Source of the DNA: an uncultured Collinsella sp.
Lineage (GTDB): Bacteria > Actinomycetota > Coriobacteriia > Coriobacteriales > Coriobacteriaceae
DNA length: 7,500 nucleotides
NCBI GenBank assembly: GCA_900550815.1
Contig: URTW01000094.1
Span: 1-7,500 of the forward strand
Direction of reading: 5' to 3'
Shown: one piece after another, positions 1-6,269 of the stretch
How positions within the stretch are numbered: the stretch's first letter is position 1
Layout: each line of letters starts with the position of its first letter
Notes under the pieces: model-generated
What the model was told of the DNA's origin: nothing
What the model saw: only the letters and a program-made list of their open reading frames with translations
The model's database searches: none
Translations under genes and position numbers: made by a program

Positions 1-731
1 TCGCAGCGCTTACGGGCTGTGAAAGCTTGAGCTACATGGGCAATGCTGTTCAGACGGCTGGCGGCTACGCCTTTGACAAAGCCGAAGCAGGGTACCGTGC
101 GGTTGAAGGGCTTGAGACAAAGACCGTTGGCCGTGTGCGTTCCTCGAATTTTGCTCAGACGAGAGACGAGGCGCTCTCCATGAAGGTTCAGGCGAAGTCG
201 CTCTACCTTCGTGCTTCGGCAAACGGTTCGGGTCTCACCGATGAGTCGATCGAGTCTGCCAACAAGTTCCTCCTGTCGCAGGGACCGATTCGCCGTCAGG
301 TGCTCACCGTCGTACCGCTCTCCGAGCGAGGCGAAAAACTGGCTCGCCGATTAGCCGAAGCGCTCGAAGAAGCGGGCGCTCAGGAACCCAAGCTTGCCGT
401 CTATGTAAATGAAAAAACCGGCAAGCGCGACTTTCCGGACCGCCGCGTGAGCTGGGACTTGGAGCTCATCAGCGAAGCCTACGTTGTGCATGCGCCGGAG
501 TGCGAGGTGGCCGATCCGACTCGCTGGACGATTGAGCCTTACGAGGCCGTCGGCACGTTGGGCTGCGCCAACAACGCCAACATCGCCATGATGGTGAGCG
601 ATCCGAAGGATCTCCTCCGTCCGCGTGCGCTTGAAGGCGCTGACGGCACAGCCAGCAATCTGGCGGTACAGAAATATCAGACGGGTGATCAGGAAGACCT
701 GATCGACATCGACTTCAGCCAGGAGGATTGA
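1..731 (+). CDS. cpaD: CpaD-family Flp/Tad pilus assembly lipoprotein (5' end cut by window edge)
   Basis: CpaD is an outer-membrane lipoprotein of the Tad secretion apparatus, thought to assist the CpaC/RcpA secretin. The frame is open from position 3 and reads A-A-L-T-G-C-E-S. LTGC is a good lipobox with Cys at 18-20, so the rest of the signal peptide lies left of the window. The TTG at 27 falls after the lipobox and is not the true start. The mature protein would be 237 residues. The family hallmark is near the C-terminus (about 561-626): G-C-A-N-N-A-N-I-A-M-M-V followed by D-P-K-D-L-L-R-P-R, matching the CpaD pattern GCA..N.A.MV..P.DL.RPR. The last codons (E-E-D-stop) contain the ribosome binding site of the next gene, which starts 2 bases after the stop, so the two genes are co-transcribed and probably translationally coupled. 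Family assignment is from recognised motifs; the species is not determined. Confidence 0.85.
   Translation, partial: AALTGCESLSYMGNAVQTAGGYAFDKAEAGYRAVEGLETKTVGRVRSSNFAQTRDEALSMKVQAKSLYLRASANGSGLTDESIESANKFLLSQGPIRRQVLTVVPLSERGEKLARRLAEALEEAGAQEPKLAVYVNEKTGKRDFPDRRVSWDLELISEAYVVHAPECEVADPTRWTIEPYEAVGTLGCANNANIAMMVSDPKDLLRPRALEGADGTASNLAVQKYQTGDQEDLIDIDFSQED
721..726 (+). promoter_or_regulatory. Shine-Dalgarno site of cpaE, inside the 3' end of cpaD
   Basis: A perfect AGGAGG lies 7 bases before the GTG at 734. It fixes the cpaE start there, because the alternative in-frame TTG at 728 is only 1 base from the site. Confidence 0.85.
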
Positions 732-733
732 TC

Positions 734-2017
734 GTGGATAAGGAAAACGAAAACAATGCCTCCGTCGAGGGCATCACGACCGCGGTGTTTTGCCGCGAAG
801 GCGATCTGAAGCAGTTCACCGACGTATTCGCTCGGCTCGGGCGCAGCTGCACAGCCGCTCAGAAGGGCGGCATGGACGAAGCTCAGGCCTGGCTCACGCA
901 GCATGACGCCCCGGGGCTCTTGATTGTTGATATTTCTGCTTCGCCTTTCCCAGTGCCGGCCTTAGCGGATTTGGCCGCCTTGGCGGGCCCGGGCTGCCGC
1001 ATTGTGGCAGTGGGCGCAGAAGAAAATGTTGAACTTTACCGTTCGCTCCTCTCTGCCGGCGCATTTGACTATCTGGTTTCGCCGGTGGCAGATGCTTTGG
1101 TGGTGGAGCTCCTGAACCGTGCCGACAGCGATCGCTGGCTCGGCATGCCGGATGCTTCTAGCGTGCGGGTCGGACAGACCAGTGCGGTGACGGGTGCTGC
1201 TGGCGGAGCGGGTACGAGTACCGTAGCGGCGCTGTTGGGGCGCGGGATTGCGGAGGCTGCCAAATATCCGACACTCCTCGTTGATTTCGATCGCCGCAAA
1301 GGTGACCTCGCGCTGCTCCTCGGTCTCAAGGCCGACAACGGCTTGGCCGGCATTCTTTCGGCCGCTGAAATCGCCTATCGCCTCATTGCCCGCACGGTGC
1401 TCGCCGACGGTGAAAAGAAGCGCCTGTCGCTCCTTGCTCAGCGTCCCGGTCCGGAAACGCCGGTTGATCCGCAGCTCCTCCTTCAGTTGGGCGGTGCGCT
1501 TTGCGAACTCTTTTCTGATTCGATTTGGGATATCCCGTCGCATCGCCCTGCGGGGAGCGCAGAAATTCTGAAGAACGCCGATGTCTGTGTGATTCTCATC
1601 GACTACACGGTTTCGAACGCCCGCGCGGCGAAGATTTTGCTCGCTGAACTCGGTGCGCCGCAGCCCGGTCAGCGCCGCTTCCTGGTGGCCAATGCCTGCC
1701 GAGCCGGTGCGGGCAAGCGCAGCAAGCCCGTGCTGACGCGTGAAGAGTTTGAAAACTTCCTCGGCGTCAAGGTGGACTATGAACTGCCCAATGCCGGAAC
1801 GGTCCTTGACGCAAGCCTCCTGCAGGGAGCGCTCACTTCGCAGGCGGCTCCAGCCTTTGCCCGCAGTATTGAAGCGCTCGCCTGCGGACTGCTCGGGCGC
1901 GCTGGCGCGCACTCGGCGGCACCCGGTTTTGCAGAGCGGTATTTCCCGACCGTCATGAAGCTGCTCAAGCTTTTGAAGCTCACCGGAAACAAGGATTCCG
2001 CCAAGGCTGCGGCTTGA
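734..2017 (+). CDS. cpaE: CpaE/TadZ pilus assembly protein, MinD/ParA-like with N-terminal receiver-like domain
   Basis: This 427-residue protein would act at the inner face of the cytoplasmic membrane to position the Flp pilus machine. GTG at 734 is chosen from AGGAGG spacing. Residues ~14-134 look like the atypical receiver domain of the family (L-L-I-V-D-I strand, then S-A-G-A-F-D-Y-L-V-S-P near 107-117). A MinD-like domain follows: a P-loop region G-A-A-G-G-A-G-T-S-T at ~154-163, then L-L-V-D-F-D at ~181-186 with the R-R-K-G-D-L-A-L-L-L-G-L segment typical of CpaE, and a C-terminal V-D-Y-E-L-P-N region (~347-353). The P-loop has Ala at the signature Lys of deviant Walker A motifs and Thr at the second Lys position, so ATP hydrolysis is doubtful. 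The C-terminus carries a Lys/Leu amphipathic stretch (~408-417). It lies between cpaD and a probable cpaF, the usual cpa order. Confidence 0.88.
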   Translation: MDKENENNASVEGITTAVFCREGDLKQFTDVFARLGRSCTAAQKGGMDEAQAWLTQHDAPGLLIVDISASPFPVPALADLAALAGPGCRIVAVGAEENVELYRSLLSAGAFDYLVSPVADALVVELLNRADSDRWLGMPDASSVRVGQTSAVTGAAGGAGTSTVAALLGRGIAEAAKYPTLLVDFDRRKGDLALLLGLKADNGLAGILSAAEIAYRLIARTVLADGEKKRLSLLAQRPGPETPVDPQLLLQLGGALCELFSDSIWDIPSHRPAGSAEILKNADVCVILIDYTVSNARAAKILLAELGAPQPGQRRFLVANACRAGAGKRSKPVLTREEFENFLGVKVDYELPNAGTVLDASLLQGALTSQAAPAFARSIEALACGLLGRAGAHSAAPGFAERYFPTVMKLLKLLKLTGNKDSAKAAA

Positions 2018-2060
2018 TGAGCGGCTGCCGACCTCAAGAAAAGAGACCGTTTGGAGAATA

Positions 2061-2170
2061 GTGAAGATGCTCGTTGGTACTCGTCGACCCATTCCGGCCG
2101 CTGCCCCTGCGCCGCGCCCAGCCCAAGAAGTTCGGCAGGCTGGGACTGTCCTCGGCACTGCGCAGCCAGG
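2061..2170 (+). CDS. cpaF: Probable N-terminus of CpaF/TadA pilus ATPase, truncated at the junction
   Basis: The frame opens 43 bases after cpaE, with GGAG at 2053-2056 four bases before a GTG at 2061; an in-frame ATG at 2067 is the alternative start. The ~37 visible residues begin M-K-M-L-V-G-T-R-R-P and are then Ala/Pro-rich and probably disordered, as N-terminal extensions of TadA/CpaF ATPases often are. No catalytic motif is present because the sequence switches to an unrelated gene at about 2170. The assignment rests on position: CpaF normally follows CpaE and powers pilus assembly. The frame runs on to 2270, but that part is antisense to the kinase gene and reads as low-complexity shadow. 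The right boundary given is my estimate of the junction. Confidence 0.5.
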
Positions 2171-2185
2171 CGTCGAGACGCCGCC
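2160..2185. other. Junction between proteobacterial tad operon and actinobacterial cell-wall cluster
   Basis: Left of here the + strand reads as a pilus operon; right of here the - strand reads as a kinase. The kinase frame is convincing through its transmembrane helix (ending I-A-A-G-G-V at 2177-2179) and then turns into sequence antisense to the pilus genes. The exact base cannot be fixed by eye. I see no terminal inverted repeats, target duplication, transposase, integrase or tRNA. A mis-assembly is the most economical reading; real recombination is possible but unsupported. Confidence 0.75.
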
Positions 2186-3250
2186 CGCCGCGATGCCGAT
2201 GACGGCAACCGCTGCCACCACGGCGGCGATGATCTTCTTCTTGTTGGATTTGGGCTCTTCGACCTCGTAGGAGCCGGTGGAGCCCGAAACCGAGCTACGG
2301 GCGGTATTCTGGCCGCTCACGCCCGAGACGGGACGAACCATAGCGCGCGTTGAGTCGGAAAGCTCGCGGGTCTTGGTGGCACCCAGGTCGCCGGCGGCAC
2401 CGATGATGCGCGTGGGCTCCGAGACGTTGACGGCTCGGCCGGACAGGTAGCTGTTGAGCACCTGGCGCAGCTCGTCGGCCGTCTGGAAGCGGTTTGCCGG
2501 GTCCTTCTCCATGCACTTGAGGATGATGCGCTCCAGGTCGGCATCGACGCCGGAGTTGATCTGGCTCGGCGGGATGGGGAGCTCGTTGACCTGCTTGAGC
2601 GCGACCGAGATGGCGTCGTCGCCGTCAAAGGGTACGCGGCCGGTGGCGCACTCGTACATGACGACACCCAGCGAGTAGATATCCGAGGTGGGGCCGAGGT
2701 CCTGGCCGCGGGTCTGCTCGGGGCTTACATAGTGGGCGGTGCCCAGCACGTTGTTATCCTGCGTGAGATGGCTGTTCTTGGCGCGTGCGATGCCAAAATC
2801 CATTACCTTGATGTTGCCGTCGGGCAGCACCATGATGTTTTGCGGCTTAATGTCGCGGTGGATGATCTCGTGCTTGTGTGCGACCGAAAGCGCGGAGCTG
2901 ATCTGCGAGCCGATCTGCGCGACCTTTTTGGGATCGAGGGCGCCGTGGCTCTTGATGCCGCTCTTAAGGTCGGTGCCGCGCAGGTACTCCATGACGATGT
3001 ACTAGGTGTCGCCGTCCTTGCCCCAATCGTAGACGCCCACGATATAGGGGGAGGAGAGGCCGGCTGCTGCCTGGGCCTCCTGCTTAAAGCGTGCGGCGAA
3101 GGTCGCGTCGCCAGCATACTGCGGCAGCATGATCTTGACGGCAACCGTGCGGTCGAGGACCTGATCCTGTGCACGGAAGACGGTCGCCATACCGCCCGTT
3201 CCCACCTTATCCTTGAGGAGGTATCTTCCCCCGAGGACCCTCTGTTCCAT
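2171..3250 (-). pseudogene. pknB: PknB-like membrane Ser/Thr protein kinase, interrupted by an amber codon and truncated at the junction
   Basis: This is a transmembrane eukaryotic-type kinase that would phosphorylate cell-wall and division proteins. The start is ATG at 3248-3250 (M-E-Q-R-V), set by AGGAG five bases upstream; ATG at 3265 is upstream of that site. N-lobe: Gly-rich loop V-G-T-G-G-M-A (16-22), K39 in V-A-V-K, helix-C E58. Codon 83 is TAG (3002-3004). The frame resumes at once with Y-I-V-M-E-Y-L (hinge), H-R-D-I-K-P-Q-N (131-138, D133), D-F-G (151-153), an activation loop with G-T-A-H-Y-V-S-P-E-Q (170-179), D-I-Y-S-L-G, and kinase subdomain XI. A Ser/Thr-rich juxtamembrane segment (~275-335) leads to K-K-K and a helix at ~340-358. 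The extracellular sensor region expected next is absent because the sequence changes at ~2170. It lies 132 bases downstream of the SEDS-PBP gene. Kinase identity is certain; whether both defects are biological or sequencing/assembly errors is not. Confidence 0.87.
3002..3004 (-). other. In-frame TAG codon within the kinase N-lobe/hinge
   Basis: The + strand reads CTA, so the - strand reads TAG, between G-D-T and Y-I-V-M-E-Y. Kinases of this family usually have an aromatic residue here (often Y-Y-I-V-M-E). A TAC Tyr codon would differ by one base. The reading frame is continuous on both sides, so this is a point change and not an indel. Confidence 0.9.
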
Positions 3251-3255
3251 TCCTG

Positions 3256-3260
3256 CTCCT
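3256..3260 (-). promoter_or_regulatory. Shine-Dalgarno site of the PknB-like kinase
   Basis: AGGAG on the - strand sits 5 bases before the ATG at 3250. It lies inside the longer alternative N-terminus from ATG 3265, which favours the start at 3250. Confidence 0.75.
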
Positions 3261-3382
3261 AACATTACTATTCGCTCAACGATGTGTGTAGTACCAAATG
3301 TGTGGCCGCTGGGGCCGTGTGGCGCGTTGCTGCTAGCTCATCGGCCGCGGCGCGCCATAAGTATCCGCTATGATCATGGGCA

Positions 3383-6253
3383 TCACGCTCCCTGTGCGGC
3401 GAGCGCCGCGGTCAGGACGATGCCGGCAATCTTGGCCGCCTCGACGTCGTGTTTGTCGTAATCCTCCAGGGCCACCGAGATGGCAACCGTGGGCGAATCG
3501 TAAGGTGCAAAGCCAACAAACATAGAGTTGACGTTGGTGCCGCCGATCTCGGCCGAACCGGTCTTGCCGGCAACCTTGACGCCCGGAATCTGGGCATCGG
3601 TGCCGGTACCGGACTGGACGACGGCGAGCATGGCCTGCTTGACCTGGTCGGCCGTGGCAGAGCTGACAGCCTGGCCCAGCGAGCGGGACTGCGTGGTCTT
3701 AACCACGGTTCCGTCCGGGGCGAGTATCTGGGACACAAAGAACGGGTCCATGACCACGCCGCTGTTGGCGATGGCGGCAGCGATCACGCAATTCTGCATA
3801 ACGGTGGTCTGCGGGCCAGGCGTGTGGTCCATGCCGACGGGCTGGCCCGCGCCTGCCCAAGCGGTCTCCCACTCGGTCATAAGCGACGGGTCGGCCATGA
3901 TGGAAGCCGCGGTGGTCAGATCCTGACCGAGCTTTTGACCGTAGCCAAAGGCGTTGGCAAACTGGACGAGCGAGCTGGCACCGACCTCGTTTGCCACCTG
4001 GCCAAAGACGACGTTGGACGACACGGCGAAGGCCTGCTGCAGGCTGATGGTGCCGTAGCTCTCGTTGGCAGAGTTGGTGACCGGCGCGTTGCCAATATCC
4101 ATGGAGCCGGGCGCCTGGTACGTGCTGGTAAGGCTGGCGGTGCCGGTCTCGAGCGCCGCGGAGAGTGTGACGACCTTAAAGGTCGAGCCCGGGGTGTAGA
4201 GCGCGTCCATGGCGCGGTCGTACATGGAGCCGTCCTCGCCGCCGCCCGACTGGAGCAGCGCATCGATGTTGGTGTTGTCGTAGGTGGGCGAGCTCGCGCA
4301 CGCAAGGACCGCACCGGTGCGCGGATCCATGACCACCACAGCGCCCTTAAAGCCCTTGAGCGCCTGCTCGGCAGCCGTCTGGATGCGCGAGTCGATGGTG
4401 AGCTTGGCGGTATTGCCCGGCTGGGTCTGCCCCGCGAGCGACGCGATGGCGTTGTTCCAGCTGGAGTAATCCTTGGAGCCGGTGAGCGTATCGTTCATGA
4501 CGCTCTCGATGCCGGCGGTGCCGTATTGCTGGCTCACGTAGCCCACCACGTGCGCGGCCATGTTGCCGTTGGGGTAGGAACGGGCGTAGGTGCCGTCCTC
4601 CTGCTGCAACGACTCGGCTAGCGTCACGCCGTCGGACGTGATGATGGAGCCACGCTGGATGTACTTGGAGCGGGCGATGGTGTGGTTGTTGGTCGGCATG
4701 TCCTGATAGTCCTTCGCCTTGATGACCTGGACATAGGTGAGGTTGCCGATAAGGATGGCGAACAGCGCCGTGAAAGCAAACACGGCACGAGTCAGACGGT
4801 TGGCAAGTGCCACGCGGCCGAGCACGCCGGACTCTGGCGTGTCGAGCAGGCGACGACGCATGCGAGAGCCCGCGGAGTGGTTGCCGTGGCTGTAGGAAGG
4901 TGCGCTGGCAAAACGCGTACCGGTCGGGGCGGCGGCGGATGCGACCTGGTCATCGGTGATGGCGGCCATGGTGCCGGTGCCGGTGAGCTCGGCCTCGCGT
5001 CCGGTCGCCTCGTCACCGGCGCGCAGCAGGAGCGCGACGATGATAAAGCTCGCCAGCAGAGAGGAGCCGCCCTGGCTCATAAAGGGCAGGGTGACGCCAG
5101 TCAGCGGGATCAGGCGGGTTACGCCGCCAACGATTAAGAATGCCTGGAAGCTGATGGCCGCCGTAAGGCCGGTCGCGCTAAAGGCGGCAAGGTCGGACTT
5201 GGCGCGGGCGGCCGTGGTGAGGCCACGCACGGCAAAAAGCATAAACAGGATGAGCACGGCGCCGCCGCCCAAAAGGCCCATTTCCTCGCCGATGGCCGAG
5301 AAGATAAAGTCGGACTCGACGACGGGGATGTTGTTGGCCATGCCGTTGCCGATGCCGACGCCAACCAGGCCACCGTCAGCCAGCGAGTAAAGTGACTGTA
5401 CGATCTGGTAGCCCTGGCCCTGGGCGTCCTTAAACGGATCGACCCAGACCTGAAAGCGCACCTGCACGTGCGACAGGAACTTGTAGGCGCCCACGGCTCC
5501 AACGGCCAGCAGCACAAGGCCGATGATGACGTACGAAAAGCGTCCCGTGGCAACATAGAGCATCAGCAAAAAGATGGTGTAGAACAGGACGGCCGAGCCT
5601 AGGTCGCGTTCGAAGACGACGATGAGCAGGCACACGCCCCACACGGCAAACAGCGGCAGCAGCAGGCGGAAGCGCGGAATCTTGAGGCCCAGGATCTTGC
5701 GGTTGGAGATGGAGAGCAGCTCGCGGTTCTCGGCCAGATAGCCTGCCAGGAACAGGACGATGAAGACCTTGGCGAACTCGCCGGGCTGGATGGTGAAGCC
5801 CGCGATGCGAATCCACAGCTTGGAGCCCGAGATCGTGGTGCCGATAAAGATCGGCAGCATCAGCAGGATAATGCCGATAATGCCAAAGGTGTACTTGTAG
5901 CGCATGACCACGTCGAGGTTCTTGACCAGTGCGAGCGTTCCCACCATGAGCGCCACCGAGACAAACAAGATGATGAGCTGCGAGATGGCGAGGTCGGGGG
6001 CCAGGCGCGTCACGAATGTGATGCCGATGCCCGAGAGCACAAAGACGAGGGGTAGGATGGCGGTGTCGGCGCCGGGCGCCAGGATGCGCACGGCGATATG
6101 CGCCGCGGCGAAGGCGGCGAACAGGCCGATCGGCACGGCGAGCGTCTCAAAGGAAATCGTGGCACCCGCGGTGAGCACGTACATCGCATAGAGCAGGATG
6201 ACGGGGAACGCCGAGGCGATGAGCAAGAGCAGTTCGGTGTTGCGGCGACTCAT
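3383..6253 (-). CDS. Natural fusion of RodA/FtsW (SEDS) peptidoglycan glycosyltransferase and class B penicillin-binding transpeptidase
   Basis: This 956-residue membrane protein should polymerise lipid II (SEDS half) and cross-link stem peptides (PBP half). Start ATG 6253 has AGGGAG eight bases upstream. Residues ~1-411 form a polytopic SEDS domain with W-I-R-I near 147-150, Q-P-G-E-F-A-K at 156-162, and E-S-D-F-I-F-S-A-I-G-E-E at 313-324, where D315 corresponds to the essential RodA Asp; P-F-M-S-Q-G-G-S-S-L follows at 390-399. A cytoplasmic linker (~412-488) joins it to a transmembrane helix (~489-511). The PBP part starts with R-G-S-I-I-T-S-D-G (534-542). It has the active-site S690-T-F-K693, S745-S-N747 and K897-T-G899 motifs, complete for a transpeptidase. 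Length equals a separate RodA plus a PbpA of mycobacterial type, which are adjacent genes there. It sits 16 bases downstream of the phosphatase gene, so they are one transcription unit. No sign of frameshift at the fusion point: the frame and codon style are continuous. Confidence 0.93.
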   Translation of the reverse strand: MSRRNTELLLLIASAFPVILLYAMYVLTAGATISFETLAVPIGLFAAFAAAHIAVRILAPGADTAILPLVFVLSGIGITFVTRLAPDLAISQLIILFVSVALMVGTLALVKNLDVVMRYKYTFGIIGIILLMLPIFIGTTISGSKLWIRIAGFTIQPGEFAKVFIVLFLAGYLAENRELLSISNRKILGLKIPRFRLLLPLFAVWGVCLLIVVFERDLGSAVLFYTIFLLMLYVATGRFSYVIIGLVLLAVGAVGAYKFLSHVQVRFQVWVDPFKDAQGQGYQIVQSLYSLADGGLVGVGIGNGMANNIPVVESDFIFSAIGEEMGLLGGGAVLILFMLFAVRGLTTAARAKSDLAAFSATGLTAAISFQAFLIVGGVTRLIPLTGVTLPFMSQGGSSLLASFIIVALLLRAGDEATGREAELTGTGTMAAITDDQVASAAAPTGTRFASAPSYSHGNHSAGSRMRRRLLDTPESGVLGRVALANRLTRAVFAFTALFAILIGNLTYVQVIKAKDYQDMPTNNHTIARSKYIQRGSIITSDGVTLAESLQQEDGTYARSYPNGNMAAHVVGYVSQQYGTAGIESVMNDTLTGSKDYSSWNNAIASLAGQTQPGNTAKLTIDSRIQTAAEQALKGFKGAVVVMDPRTGAVLACASSPTYDNTNIDALLQSGGGEDGSMYDRAMDALYTPGSTFKVVTLSAALETGTASLTSTYQAPGSMDIGNAPVTNSANESYGTISLQQAFAVSSNVVFGQVANEVGASSLVQFANAFGYGQKLGQDLTTAASIMADPSLMTEWETAWAGAGQPVGMDHTPGPQTTVMQNCVIAAAIANSGVVMDPFFVSQILAPDGTVVKTTQSRSLGQAVSSATADQVKQAMLAVVQSGTGTDAQIPGVKVAGKTGSAEIGGTNVNSMFVGFAPYDSPTVAISVALEDYDKHDVEAAKIAGIVLTAALAAQGA

Positions 6254-6261
6254 AAGCGGCA

Positions 6262-6267
6262 CTCCCT
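6262..6267 (-). promoter_or_regulatory. Shine-Dalgarno site of the SEDS-PBP gene
   Basis: AGGGAG on the - strand lies in the 16-base gap after the phosphatase stop, 8 bases before ATG 6253. It rejects the longer frame start at 6379, which would add a basic Pro-rich stretch overlapping the phosphatase gene. Confidence 0.8.
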
Positions 6268-6269
6268 TT

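Noticed and set aside
2061..2353. + strand frames running past the junction as possible small proteins
   Set aside because: After about 2170 they are antisense to the kinase transmembrane and juxtamembrane region, so the residues are artefacts.
962..2992. A 676-codon - strand open frame spanning kinase and cpaE antisense
   Set aside because: Only the part from about 2171 to 2992 is kinase. The rest is the non-coding complement of cpaE and the start of cpaF, open by chance in GC-rich DNA; it contains no recognisable domain.
3269..3297. Possible - strand promoter for the kinase (TTGGTA, 17 bases, CGAATA)
   Set aside because: The -10 is a poor match and would leave only about a dozen leader bases before the ATG. 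The 132-base gap 3251-3382 shows no convincing promoter or hairpin with T-run, so I do not call either.
3369..3374. TATGAT on the + strand resembling a -10 box
   Set aside because: No -35 lies at a suitable distance and it would transcribe antisense through the SEDS-PBP gene; likely chance.
3449..4621. A 390-codon + strand open frame opposite the PBP domain
   Set aside because: It is the antisense shadow of a strongly coding GC-rich gene, with no recognisable motif and a Gly/Arg/Val-rich composition typical of such shadows.
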